From the NCBI GenBank assembly GCA_951230915.1, contig OX579639.1, positions 24,180,001 through 24,244,000 on the forward strand: 64,000 nucleotides of DNA. Direction: 5' to 3'. The notes under the pieces were generated by a model that saw only the letters and a program-made list of their open reading frames with translations, was not told the origin of the DNA and did not search any database. This document shows, in pieces, positions 24,650 through 37,800 of this stretch; positions within the stretch are counted from its first letter, which is position 1, and each line of letters starts with the position of its first letter. This stretch comes from Antitrichia curtipendula (lineage: Eukaryota > Streptophyta > Bryopsida > Hypnales > Leucodontaceae). The position numbers were made by a program, and so were the translations under genes.

Positions 24650-25639
24650 CGTTCTTCTTTGACTTTAGTTTTTACCTCTATTTCATTTTGATTGAAGTTT
24701 TATAGTTAATTTATATTTTTAATACTTTATTTGTGCATTAGAAATTGAAAGTTAGGAAAATAAAGATAGCTTACCTCCTAATTTGGATCTTAGAAGTTTT
24801 TTGGCCTTGAAAGATGAATAGGAACTTACCTTTGAGATTTTTCTTGGACCAATGGGTGTTTAGAGGCCCATGTGATGTGTGCATGAGCTGATTCCACCTA
24901 CCTTAGGGGTCTAGGGGCCTAAGTAGGCATCTTCTTTCTCCCTTCTAGTCGGGGTTTGTGTGTGGTGTGATTATGAGTTGTATGTGTTGGATTTTGAAAG
25001 GCGGAGAGTTTGAGCGGTCACAACTTTTGATGTACAAACTATTTTGAAATAAAATTTTGAGGGTTTGTTCTTCTTCTCATTGCCGTTTCCAAGAGATTTT
25101 GTTTGTGTGATTTGGAGTTGGGAGCAAAAAGTTACAAGCGCGTGCGTGGAAGAGAGTTTGCTATCACCCAATAAAGAGGAGCAGAGATTCGAGTGGCCAC
25201 CAAAATTTGTAATTTTTGCTTTTGTCTTTAAAATTTTGGAGAGTTACAGTGAATTTTTTTAGCTTTCTAAAAACTCATCATTCAAAGCAATTGGAGATAT
25301 GTGGAGAAAGATATGGGTCTTCGAGTGGTAGAGGGTCTGCTGCCTTTATCGTTTGAAACCCAAATGTTTGTAGAGCTATAGATTTAGTTTGAAGAATCAC
25401 TTGCAAGTGAAATTTTTAGTGAAGATAGAGGAGTTTTTTAGCTTTGTGAAAAGCTAATAAACTCTTAGTTTGATGAAGAATTGAAGAAGTTATAGGTAGT
25501 GAAGCTAAGGAAGGTCTGCTGCCTTCTTATTTAGGAAAGAATATAGATAGGATGGGTGTTTATTTGCGGTTTCTTTGAAGATTGGAAGACAAGAAGACTT
25601 GAAGATTGGAAGACTTGAAAATTGAAAGACAAGGAAAAT

Positions 25640-25745
25640 AAAGACTTGTGTGTTGTGGCTTGTGGCTTGTTATTCCTAGCCGATTTTGGAGGCTTGTTGC
25701 CTTTATATTGTTATTCTTAGCCAATTTTGGAGGCTTGTTATTTTC
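25640..25745. repeat. Imperfect tandem duplication, about 55 bp x 2
   Basis: GGCTTGTTATTCCTAGCCGATTTTGGAGGCTTGTTGCC... is followed by TTGTTATTCTTAGCCAATTTTGGAGGCTTGTTA. GAAGATTGGAAGACTT repeats lie just upstream (25575-25625) and a related block at about 26047-26080. Confidence 0.7.
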
Positions 25746-27469
25746 ATTATTGCATTGTAAACATTGTTGCGGGTTATGTGGGTATCCAATAATATTCCCG
25801 TTTTGTGTTTGTAGTGACAAAGTGGGATTAATCACCCACATGGTTGTTCTTTTATGTCGTTCCTATTGGTGAGGCACGTTTCTTGGTCACCGTGGGTGTG
25901 AAGTTTAGGAGCCTATCTTCTGGATGGTTCAGCTCGGGGTCTGGCCGTCCCGTTTTATCCGTCCGAAGCCTGTGGTTTCTTATCCCCTATCTTGACCTTT
26001 GAACCCATATAGAGCCATTACAGAATAGGCCAACAAGAAGTTGTTTGAAGATTTGAAGATTAGAAGACTAGAAGATTCAACTCAATCTCTAAGCAAATAA
26101 TTCCCAGTTGCAGTCAGATACTCTGCGTATTCCCAAAGCGTGCTCCTTTTTACCCGACAGCGCGAAGAGGCCAAGTTAGCAAGTGACGCTTGGGTGGCCA
26201 CGGCTGGAGGGTAACGGATTCTACAACCTCTCACCAATACGTGCTTCCTCACATCCAGACACGGCTAACTGCTTTGAGACCAAGACGTGAAAACAGACGT
26301 CCACATTCAAAATACAAGAGCCTGACAAGCACAATACTCAAAGAAGCAATAAAGCACAAAATGCATACGATTTCTAATTCAGAATATTGGAAATACATTG
26401 TTCAGTGCAAGGATCGGGCATGTATAGGACTTGTCCAATTTACGTCAGCCTCATAACGGCTTATTGAACATTTTTACACAACGGCCAAGTACAGTAAACC
26501 TCTCATGTCTAGGTATCGAACCCTACAAAATCCCAAGACCCCCCTACCTCTTCCTTGACATGCTACCTAAAAGGCTTCTTGGACATCAAAATTGTTTTGC
26601 AATTTTTTTAAATGCATGACAAATTGCACTGTGCATAAATTAGATGCCAACGGCACAAACCAACTCTTCTCCGTTGGCGGTCACAAAGCGCAAGCGAGCA
26701 TATTTTGATCTACGGCAGCCTGACTCTATAGGCATTTGAAATAACCCACCCTGGACCTTTGAACCCTGCTATCAATTTCAAATCAAAAGTCAATGCGTGC
26801 TTGAAAGAGACGATGCAATGAGCTACACCGCTCCCCTTGGCATGTGCACATGGTATTCGGGTTGCATATGAATGGCACAAAAGCAAGCCCCTTCACACTA
26901 GAACTGCCCCCTACAACCTATGCACATTCAATGAGTCCTGCGGAGGCATACCACACAATGCTAGCGCAATATTGGATGGCCGGAACTGAAATGAAGACCG
27001 CCGAATGTGGCCAGCTGCCTTACGCAGGCTGATGAGGTCCTCTCCCACCATATAATGCCACAAATGACGTGAATACACATGCAACCCTAAGGCTCTGCAA
27101 TCACATGTATAAAGGATGTAAGAATTAAGCAGCTGTGAATCTAAGACGAACATGAAGACCCGATGCCACCACTTGTGGGAGTACAACTGCGTTGTGTACT
27201 CTTGCCTCTGCTGGTCCACCAAGTCTATGCTATGCATGCCTGCTTGGTATTGAAGAAGTATGGGAGATGTAGGGAACTCCACACGTTGACGCCCCACCCA
27301 ACGCCCCGCATATGAGTCCTCTCCAATCAGATCACAAGCAGTGGATAACAAAAAGATGGGCTTGGAATCCATCTAGCAAATCGCAGTAATCTTGCGGCTG
27401 CAGTGCATCTTCAATACCAAGTGACCATGCTCTGGCAAGTCGGCATTGGCAAAATCGGCAAGACTTGTT

Positions 27470-27686
27470 CACTAGAAGAAACCCATGTTTTTTTTGACAT
27501 GCCCAGTATTTTTGTGACGGATTTTTTTGGACATCTATTTTGACATATAGTTCTTTTTATGTTATTTATGATGTTCATTGGATGTTACTGTTGACATAAA
27601 AACAGCTAGATGTCAAAATAGATGTCCAAAAAAATCCGTCATAAAAATATTGGGCATGTCAAAAAAAACATGGGTTTCTTCTAGTG
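27470..27686. mobile_element. CACTA MITE (217 bp) inserted in the piggyBac transposase
   Basis: Begins CACTAGAAGAAACCCATG and ends with its inverse, ...CATGGGTTTCTTCTAGTG. Almost the whole element is palindromic. The target duplication GTT (27467-27469 and 27687-27689) is intact. Removing it joins the two halves of the transposase DNFFTSP and DSKP blocks. Confidence 0.92.
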
Positions 27687-28650
27687 GTTGGAAATCCCTT
27701 CCTTGTCTTTCGACATGTCCTAGTTGCCCAAAAGCCACGGCGTAAAAGCTCCATGAACAAGCAAGGGGACGTGAAGAAGTTGTCCGCCACTATGACATGC
27801 TCGCGCCCTTTGAGGCCAGCCACTGTAGTTAGAACTACATCCTCTCCAACAGAGTCACCCTCACTTTGCACGTCATTAGCCCCCAAGTACACAATGATAT
27901 TAGAGACATACTTGCACCACATGCCGAATACATTGCAAAGTACAAATTCATTAGAGTGCACTTCCGAAACCAAGTCCATAATGGAAACACTTTTACCATA
28001 CGAGATTATAATATGATTACAAAGCCAAATGCATATTGTAAGAGTAGTAGAAGGATATCCTAAATGTTCACCTACTCTCAGAGTTTGTCAAAGCCCACAC
28101 CTTCACACCAAATTTCACCAGCTTCGACTTCATATATTGACGGATGTTGCAAAAGCGGCCCTTATAAAGGATCATGATCTTGTCTATTGTAAGTATCCGC
28201 TCATTGTTGTAAAGACTCTGAGACATGTTCGCAAACGATTTGCACAACTAGCGTACTTTCGCCAACTTGTCAAATGTTGGATCTGCACAATCAACCACAT
28301 GCACTTTGTTGTTCATCAAGTGCAAGCATCGAATGATAGCCTTAAAGCGCTCCATGGCATTGCTTCGGAGACATGGGGCAATTGTAGAAAGTACGTTGGT
28401 CCCAATAACAACAATTGTAGGAGAATTCCTTCAAGCCCATCAACATTAAGATGCTAAATCAAACAAGCAGCTTGTCTATGTCTAACAGAGTCTAATCAGT
28501 GCAACTATTTGTCACCACTGGATTCAACTACAATGGTTGGAATGCACACCTCTGTCCAATGGTGTGAAACAATGTGTGAGCCTCATTACCACCATCCTCA
28601 GAGATCGGCATTCATGAAAGCAATCACTACTACCAATGTTTAGACTAAGC

Positions 28651-28783
28651 CTCATTACAGCACAAGCACTTCACCATTCACTCATTATAACACAAACACT
28701 CTACCATAGCCTCATTACACTAGAAGCACTCTCCCATTCACTCATTACAACACAAGCATTCTACCAAGCCTCATTAAACCAAA
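28651..28783. repeat. Degenerate tandem repeat, about 59 bp x 2.3
   Basis: Repeated CCTCATTACA...AAGCAC...CCATTCACTCATTA...AACAC units. Lies between transposase fragments, possibly in an intron. Confidence 0.65.
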
Positions 28784-30399
28784 TACAACTCATGAAAGCA
28801 TCCCCCCTTCCGTTCTTTTTGCACTGTGCTACTCAATGTCTAGTCCTTGGCTCTGGCAAATACAAGCACTGTACCATTCACTAAGAACTAAACAAAGCAT
28901 GATGCAACAAAGAACTATGGAGCTCCAAAGCTACTATATAAAGAGTACACGCATGAAGTGAAGTGAAGGAAATGGGATCCGTTTGTTTCTTCAAAGACTA
29001 GATGCAGAATGTGAGCCGATCAATATCGAAGAAAATAATTGGGGGGGGACTTGCCACAACAGAAGTTGGTCCCGGCATAAGTCCCAAGAAATTGCTAGTG
29101 TTTTGCACAAGAGTAATGGCGGAATCTTGCCATTGGTCATTGCCGAAGACTCTCTCAAACAGCCATATAGAGACATCTTTGTTGTCGTTGTAGAGTCCTA
29201 GCTCATGCAAGGGATCTTTTGAGAAAGACTGAGCCCTATAGTCGGAGTTGATTTTGCCTGTAGCTAACTCGTACAAAAAATCCTCATACTCTACTTGCTA
29301 ATGAGGGTTGTCGTTGAAGCACTCTTCGACGCTAGGCTGTGATGGTCTAGTAGTGTCTACAGGTGGAGGGGCATCAATATCGCCAAACAATGTGTGTTGT
29401 GTCTCTACAAAAGTGGTTTGGATGTCTAAAGCGGTGTCCCAAACGTGGATTGACCTATTGCCAATTCCACCACCAAAGTCCACTTCAAACATCGGTGTAC
29501 TAGTGATGTGATGATAGAATCAACATACCACGAGGTCGCTAACTCCATTTCTGTCACCTACAAGCCTTGGGTCAAGATCCAATGTTTCACTCGCCACCAT
29601 CAAGTAGAGCTCTTCCAAAAAGTCACGTTCGTCTAAATTGACATGCTCGCTGGGAGAATGCACGAGGGCTCGGATCAGCGCAAGGGGCGGACTCGTTCCA
29701 AGCTCGAAGAAGCGTGCATCGTCAATGTTGTTCAACATCATATCTTTAGTCTCCGGCAGTGTCGTCCTTGTTGATGTCTGGAATCTCTCCACCAACTTTG
29801 GCTCATAGACGCCATGAATGCAAGTTGGGATACCAAACGCGCCACTTGCGAGCACTTATCGCGGACGAAGCTGAATTGGGCTTCTCAAGTGCATGTCAAT
29901 TTGGGGTGGCTCCCACCCTAAAGGTGCCACCGTGATGCATCTCACTTGTCCATCCCTGAGGTTACAGGTTCCATCACGAGCATGCACATTTTAGGCTCGA
30001 TCATGTTGAGAACGCTTGCCTCTATACTGCACGCCTTGTCGCGCCCCGATTCGGCACATTAGAGGCTAGCAGATCCTCTAGCGACCTCCGGATTCCGCTT
30101 TCGCCTCTTCGGCTACAGTTCAATTTTAGACGGAGCGCCTCCTTCAACTATTGGCGATTCACTACAACATTGGGCGAATCCCAAGACATGGGCGACAATT
30201 GTGGGGTTGGTCCCACATAAAAAACAAAGAATTTGTTGTCTTTGTTGTTCACATGATTGGTCCGCTCCCAAGTATAGGCTTGGCTCAGCGGACTTGGCGA
30301 TGGAGTCCCAGGACACTCTTAACTTCCGAGGTGTGTGTGTAGATAAGTTTAGACTCAATTACAAAATGTCTAAATCAATAGTAAAGTTCGTTCCTAGGG

Positions 30400-32400
30400 A
30401 GGTCAATTAAATAGGATTACTTCTACAACGACCAAAGAATAACCAAATAGGACATTAAAACACCAAAGAGAGACATGCATCCTACTATTATCAAATTGAT
30501 TCCTCACAATTACACTCTAATTACTAATTCATTATTACTCCACTCTTAAAGGCCAGAAGGGTAGTGCATCTCCCAATTTAGTGTTGCTCTTTTAATCTTT
30601 ATCTTTCTTCAAATTGGTCATAGCTTTACAAAGGCTTTTGGTCTTCCAACTTGGCAAGGTGACTTGTCACTTGTCTTGGAACCATCAAATCTCTTTCCAC
30701 CAACTTGGTCTTCACAACTTTCATCTCACAATTTGGTTTGATAATTTTTTTTATTACAACGCCATTGACCCTTTCTAACTTTTCAAATTTGGATCGTCAC
30801 TTTCACTCTTAAGGTCACCCATTCTTTCTCTCATACTTCCTTCCCAATTTGGATAAATCAATTCCCTACAATCACTCAAAAACTCTCTAAATAGGCATAT
30901 ATCACTCATTGCTTCACAAACCGACTCGAGATCTAGAATTGGACAACATTCAGACTTTAACTAACCAATTTGGACTGTCACTCATGACATCATGCATGAC
31001 ATATACACAATTTTTCCACTTGGTTTTTAACACAAGGGCTCAAATTATAACGCATACGAACTCATAGACCAACTTGGATACATCACCATAACACTACAAT
31101 GACACTCGACACCCAACTTGGCTCATATTCTCAAATTAAAAATTCCAAATTGGTAATACAGAAAAAAAACATACATCTTTATAAAATTATCACTATTCCA
31201 ATAATGAACTCATAAGTTGCCAAGAATTTGGAAATTAAATTCCACTCACATCTTCCAATTTGGTTACAGTCTTAATCCAACTTGGACTCGCATTCAATTT
31301 TCCATTTGGACAACATACATTTTCATGCAAGGACAATAGCAATTAATTTGGGCTCACAACTAAAACTTCCAAAAGTTGCACATTCTTTCCTATTGCCCAT
31401 CCATCAAACATTAACATACACACAACGACCAATTCGGATTTAATTCATGTCATATTATTGAATTGATAATTAAATCACCGTTAACAAAATTTAATTGTTT
31501 GTTCAAAGTCTCAACTTCCTTCATACACATAATCCCAACTAGCAACTTAATTACACTCCGAATTGATTCTACATCTTCATCATAGACTGTGATTCTCCCA
31601 TTTGTAACTTTGAATTAACTCCACAGTTTCTTCAATTTCCTCATTCACCTCCAACTAGGACTTTGATTGCCACTTCGTCAATTTCACCACACTCATGCAC
31701 TTCAGTTCCCACTGCACTTTGCCAGTATTCCTCCAACTAGGATCACACTTGAACTTTGTTCTTCAACACCACCACACAGATTCTCTCCAACTTGATTCCA
31801 AAATATCTTCTTCATTACATTAACAACATCAAATTTCACGTCCTCTTGTAACCCATAACTTTCCAACTTCCAGTCCTTCATGACTAGGACACATACATCT
31901 CATTTGCATCACATATTGACACACACTCATCACAACCAATTTGAACACATACACAATCAACACCCATTTGGAAAACCACATAAACAAAATCAAATACACA
32001 ACACAATTGGCTGGGACACAACTGGACTTTCAGTCAACAGAAGGTCCAAGAAAATGAAGCAAATCCAATTCAAATAGGAACCAGCCCAACGGCAATTACC
32101 AACTTAGACATGACAACCAAACTACATCATCAACTACTTAATTGGAACTGCCAGCCATAACTGGTTGCTACTTTAGTCAATCAAAATTCCAACTCAGCAA
32201 CCACCAACTTGAAATTCAGCCAAGTTACCATCTCACTTGATCCTAACCTACCCAACTTGAAACTAACTTAACAACCCCAAAACATCATCAAAATGACTCC
32301 AAATTGGAAATTAATACACCAAAGACACAAATTAAACACATACAATCACGCAAACTGCCCAAGTAGAACAAAATATACCAAAAATTTAGCCAAAGTTTAT
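30400..32400. repeat. Non-coding stretch dense in CCAANTTGG-like motifs
   Basis: No coding frame. CCAACTTGG, CCAATTTGG and close variants recur every 40-100 bp (for example near 30653, 30702, 30846, 30966, 31060, 31115, 31255, 31280). Looks like an eroded short-period repeat array or repeat-built intron within the piggyBac element. Confidence 0.55.
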
Positions 32401-32424
32401 AAACAAAATATCAAAGCCGATTAT

Positions 32425-33354
32425 CTATAGGTGATCCTGAGCGCATCGCTCTTCATACAAACCATTGTCTTTTGCTTTGGGCTTTGGAAACAACCGATCC
32501 CTAATCACCAAGTTGACCTCGCTTCCAAAGCCCTTGGGATCGTTCTCTTTTCGTCGTGACACCCACTGAAGAATATGCTGGATGTGTCTTCGAAAAAGGT
32601 AGCGATGCCAAATGTAATCGGGAGTGCCCAATTTCCTACAAGTACACGGAGGCAATACTATGCTATGAATCTAGTATAAATCCAAAAGAACCATAATGCG
32701 CTTCGATTGCCTCAGACTAGCTCCATGCAAATTCACCCAACTACGGAGAACTTCAACTTCTTCAAGTAAGTGTAGTGGCATAGTAGGCAACGAAATTGTG
32801 GACATGTAATTTCCACACAATGGTGAAGCACTACCAAGTGCACGCAACAAATAACGACCAACACAACTTGCAATGAGTAATTGAGTCGTCTTCACGCTGC
32901 TCCAGCAATTTCCAGTTGCATCCATCATCGTTGTGTCTTTAGTTGTGGTGGAAAAAGAAAGCCCTCTACAACCCTATAGGCGTCCTACTACTTCAAATTT
33001 AGTACTAACACACCACGTCATGATCCTACAGATCGCACCATGCAGTCTCGCAACATTGGCTAAAAATTTTGTTGCGAAATTTGACCTTCAAAGCCTCCCT
33101 TCTCTATGTAGAATTCAAAGCCACCTTCCGCTACAAGCCCTGCTCTCCTGCCTCTATCTGCCAATGGACACCTCCACATAGGCATTCCGTGATCCGCAAT
33201 TTCTCTGGGCTCCGTGCATACGTATTGGACTACAATAACGTATCCTGAATTGTATATTTCCTTCATCACCCACCTCTGTGCCTTGTATTTTGAGCTTCAA
33301 CACAATGTAATCGGCATGCTCTCGCACTCCCAACAACTTTGTCGAACAGAGCAA
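32425..33354 (-). pseudogene. Fragmented coding remnants, family not recognised
   Basis: Minus-strand frames contain protein-like blocks in sequence but different frames: 33354-33060, then 32928-32671 (MDATGNCWSSVKTTQLLIASC, SWVNLHGASLRQSKRIM), then 32655-32425. Composition is non-random and blocks are collinear, consistent with one decayed protein upstream of the piggyBac transposase. I recognise no domain; it could be an accessory ORF or a foreign insertion. Confidence 0.4.
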
Positions 33355-33444
33355 ATCTTGAATCCAGCCAACCTAGAGCTCCTCGAATACGCGAAAAACA
33401 AAGACATACGGTCGCAAAAGGCCTTTGTAATGTTCAGGGGTTAA

Positions 33445-33658
33445 CCTTTGAAAGGTCCTTCTGTACGACCCGTATTTTGCCTTATAACTCTTCAATTGTG
33501 GTATAATATTTGAATTGTGATACATTGTTATTTATGTACTATTATAATTATTAATTTATTTTGTACTTAAAAGTATTTGGTCAATGTTTTTCTGATCAAA
33601 TATCATCGAATTCATAATATATATGCAGTTGTAAAGGGTTTTTTAGGCCTTTCAAGGG
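33445..33658. mobile_element. piggyBac-like MITE, 214 bp
   Basis: TTAA on both sides (33441-33444, 33659-33662). Left end CCTTTGAAAGGTCC, right end complement CCCTTGAAAGGCC. Abuts the right end of the 10-kb element and shares its TTAA. Confidence 0.7.
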
Positions 33659-33662
33659 TTAA

Positions 33663-34440
33663 ATGTGGCTCAACATAGTACACGTATTTGTTTTTACTTT
33701 AGAAGCATAATATATAAGTTGCTAGAGTGTATACCTACTTAGAAATATTGTGTTCCCGTAACTGGATATGAAGATTTTATGAACTATATATATTTTCATT
33801 TGAGATTTCTATACCATATGTACATACTAACATTGTAATTGACAAAAATAGAAAATTTTCAAGAATGTGATTACTTTTGTTTTTTGGTTTTAGGGTGAAT
33901 GCATGGTTGACGAGCTCAATTTTGTGTCACAAAGTTGAAAACTACAAACACTTCATTTTCAAATTGATATACAAGGCACCTCCAATTTGTTTTTTCAACG
34001 AAACAACTTGGTTTAGGATAATGAACTTAGTGCTCAACAATTCTATGATTTATTTATTTATTTTTAATATCATATGTGAGCACTAGGGACTTTTGAATAA
34101 AAGTGGATGTAACGTAGCTACTGTCAGCAAAACTGAAAAAGGACTTTTTTTACTCTTTTGCTTAAGCCAAAAGAATTAGAGGTACTAAGTTTCTAATAGA
34201 GTTTGAACTCATGATTTTAGAAATCAATGGCTTGTAATGTACTTCTTCTTTATGTGTTTACTCGGGACTTTTTAGTGACTCTTAAAACAATGAATTTTCA
34301 AAAGTCCTTTTCTCTTAGCCAATATTTTTTTTTCTCAAACTATTTTTTCTAAAATATAATACTTTTGAAGGTCTAGCAGCGCCTAAAGAGCTAGGTACTA
34401 TAGTATTTTTTTCTGAATTTATTTATGTATATGAAGATGG
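33663..34440. other. AT-rich intergenic, no gene
   Basis: Nothing supported; composition changes sharply to GC-balanced at about 34440. Confidence 0.45.
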
Positions 34441-34886
34441 ACAGAATGTGAAGTGGCGATGAACACGTCACCACCTGAGCTTGGCGGGAAGGACCAAGAC
34501 CTTTAGACCTTTGATTTTGGTTTGCAGTATGGGTTCCCGATCGTGAGGGCTGTCGGATGAGATCGGACCGTCGATTTCTAGTCAGAATGAGCGATTGCGA
34601 TCAACCGGTGTTTTGGAAGCTCTAATCTTGTCTGTTTGCACAGTGGGATGCTTGCAACGTCTCTCTCGTGTTTTTTCTTGTTTTGATCTGGTGAATGGTT
34701 GTTGTTGTCTGTGATTTTGCTGGGATTGTGAGGCGTTGAGGTGGATGTGGAGTGCTACGTTATTGGGCGTGTAATTGTGATCGCTTCATTGCTTCGGTAA
34801 GCTTCCAACTTCTGTAGTCTTTGCGTGCGTGTTGCAATTGATTGGGGTTTTAGAATTGAGGCACGTCGGTTTTGAATGTTAGTTTA

Positions 34887-37800
34887 ATGGGGGGCCAAGA
34901 GAATGTAGCTTGTTCCACTGGGCAAATGAAAGCAGGTCCAGGTGAAAGATTAAGGGCCTACATACAAGCAGATGCGGTTGAAAGGCAGAGAAAGTGTAGG
35001 GCTAGGAAGCGGAATCATGCGCTTGCAACTACTGTTGAGCCCAGTGTTCTTGAAATGTTTGCTCGTGAGATCAGATGGGGCGCTCAATGTATCCTTGAGA
35101 GCATAGACGAAACCTTACAAGCTTTTACTTCTGCTGAAGACTGAGGTCGTATAATGTAGAGAATTTTTTTATATGCAGGGTCCTCAACAAATTTGATGAA
35201 CATTTCTTTTCATCTAGGGTTTGAGGGTAGGATTCACTCAGACATTGTTAGTGGCTTAAAGCAATCTCTTTCTGAGGTCAAAGCTGCCAGAACGGCTGCA
35301 CAAATAGGTACAAAACATGCCATACTTACTGCAGTTGTTAGTGGAAGCTCCACTTTGTCTTTGCGCGGCCAAGCCAAGGTCTTAGAAGTCCATCCACAAA
35401 ATATAGCACTAGCAAGAGCTCGTAGGAAGATTATGGAAGCAAGCGAAATGTTCAAATGGAACCTGTCTATCAGAAAGCAGAGGTCAGAAGAGATTAGTCG
35501 ATGGTGCCATTGACACGAAGCCAACGCAGTTCTTAATGGAACCTCAGGTTATTCATCTCTCTTGTGTTTGGTTTCATTTCGTGAAGTTGATAGCAATACC
35601 AGGCGGGTTAGGATTTAGGGTAACTTGCATCGTGGTATTAACTTCCTCCTTTTTTGTGTTGTTGATTGCATCAATGGCGTGCCGTGGAAACTGCGGGGAT
35701 TCTTTCATGCTGGTGGTTCTTCTGCAATTGCTATCAGATCAGTGGTATACAATCTTCAAAGTTTTTCGAATTGAATGCTGTAGTGATTGGGACTTTGGCT
35801 TCTTTCTGCATCTAAGGGTTATATTTAGTGGAGTACAATTTTCATTTCTAGTTCTACATGATTCTATTGTAAGTCTCTTTGCTTATTCCAAAGATTCATG
35901 TTGTATTTTATGGATATTTTGAAGCCTAGAATACTCAATGGGTCTACTTTGTAAGATTTGAGGGTTTAGGATTTAGTGTGTGACAAAATGGCAAATTCCA
36001 GGGTCTACTGTGGGCTTTAGGGTTGAAGGTCCTCTTTGTGATTAAAAGATACTAAATGGGTCTACTTTCTAAGATACCAGGTCGGTTCGCAGTTTAGTGT
36101 ATGACCGAATAGCGAAACACAAGGCCTACTGTGGGCTTTGGGGCATCTTTTGTTCCTCTTTGTGATTAAACAACCGGTTTCAGGGTCTAAGGAGGGATAC
36201 TGGTCTTCTTTAGGGCTATTTGGTGATGAAGTGTGCAAGTTTAGGGACCAGCATGTGATATTGGGTGTGTTTAGGGTCCAAAAAGGACAAGTAGTGGATT
36301 CATGATGGGATTTAGGGACCAGCATGTGATATTGGGTGTGTTTAGGGTCCAAAAAGGACAAGTAGTGGATTCATGATGGGATTTAGGGACCAGCATGTGA
36401 TATTGGGTGTGTTTAGGGTCCCAAAAGAACAAGTGTCAGGTTGAGGATGGAATGTAGGGACCAACATGCGATATTGGGTGTGTTTAGGATCTAGAAAGGA
36501 CAAGTTCCGGGTTGAGGATGGAATATTGGACGGGTTTGGGTCATTCCTTTGAGTTGTCACCAACTTCTTGGGCAAAGGGTTTACTTTGTGGGATACTGGG
36601 TAGGTTCTGGGCAGGTTCAGGGGGCACTTTGTGAACAATTGGTGTGGTTTTGAAGTGTATTGGGCATGTCCAGGGTCGACTTGTGTACCAATTGGTTTGG
36701 TTTGGAGTATCAAGCTGGTGTGCTATTGGTTGGTCCAACGATTCACCTTTGTTGTTCTGCTGTTGTTTGCAAATGGAATTCTTCTTGAGGTTTCAAAAAG
36801 CACGTCCTTTGGTGATCATTGCAAAGAGATCTTTTGACCTGCTACGGCCTTTTTGGGTGAAGCGTATGAAGGAGCGGAATGTTTGTTGTTGCATATATCA
36901 CATGGAATTCCAAGAATTGCTTCAAGGTCTGAACTACATGAGGCTGCGGTTTGGGATCCACTCGACCAGTACCTATAATTGCGATTGCAATGAGGTATGT
37001 GCAGCTGCTACAGCAACTAGGATTGGTTGCCATGGTAAGAGTATGACGTATCCTGGAGCCACAACCTTGTGGGAATCTATTGTGTGTTCCAAAGGTGAAT
37101 TTGACCAATGGCATGCTAGAGGTTCCTTGTATGATGAGTGTGAAAATTGTGGTGTAGATTACTTTCCAGTGTATCCTGCTGAGGAAGATGGTTCATCTCC
37201 TTTTTTGGTCTCCTGGAAGAGATTTGAAATGAAAGAAATCTTAACTAAAAAGGGACTAGAAAGTAAGAAACTTTGTCTTACTTATAAGACTACTTCATCT
37301 GCTGAATTTCTAGAGTACTTGAAGCCTAAGTTGCAATTTTTTGTCCAACATAATTTTGTAGCCAAGTGGGAACTGGGAAGATGCACAGTTCAAGAAGAGC
37401 TTAGAAAATATATTAGAAGATGGTATTGTCTCTGTGATTAATTTTGCAGAGAATTACAGTTTTGAGGTTCAAAACGAAGTCCAATCAATGCATTGGCACA
37501 GCTATCAGGTTTCTATTTTAGTTCAAATTTCTTGGATTCGGAACCCCAATTCAAACCCTCTTGATCCTAGTACAAAGACGGTGATGAGGTATAATTTTTA
37601 CATTTCAGATGACAAAAGTCATGATAGCTATTATGTGTAGCATTGCTTGAACTTGCATTGGAAGAATTTGCATGAATTCGGCTTCTATCCGAAGCATGCA
37701 ACATTGGATTTGGTCTGATGGCTGCTCTAATCAGTTCAAAAGTAAAGTTCCTTGGTACTACATAAGTTGGTATCCTACCCTTACCGGCGGTTGTGTATGT

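Larger units (their letters stand above)
26911..29855 (-). pseudogene. piggyBac transposase, broken by frameshifts, stops and a MITE
   Basis: Read on minus. 29855-29298 and 29276-28998 give Asp/Glu-rich N-terminal pieces in different frames. About 28300-28080 reads DPTFDKLAKVR*, then ILTIDKIMILYKGR, QYMKSKLVKFGVKVWAL, matching the piggyBac block around the first catalytic Asp (DExMxxxKGR). 27979-27687 gives NIIVYLGA and VIVADNFFTSPCLF with the second Asp. 27372-26911 gives DSKPIFLLST, YQAGMHSIDLVDQQR with the last Asp(s), then HKWWHRVFMFVLD. All catalytic Asp positions survive, but the frame is broken repeatedly and the CACTA MITE at 27470-27686 splits it. A weak C-terminal Cys/His remnant may lie at about 26600-26720. 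Cannot encode an active enzyme as it stands. Confidence 0.9.
23458..33440. mobile_element. piggyBac-type element, about 10 kb, decayed
   Basis: TTAA (23454-23457) followed by CCCCTGAATGG; at the far end CATTGTTCAGGGG-type sequence (...TTCAGGGG) followed by TTAA (33441-33444). Only 8 terminal bases match exactly, so pairing of these two ends is inferred. The interior carries the piggyBac transposase on minus, which supports the assignment. It also holds an unrecognised plus ORF, repeat-rich stretches and a nested CACTA MITE. The right TTAA is shared with the next MITE. Confidence 0.6.
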
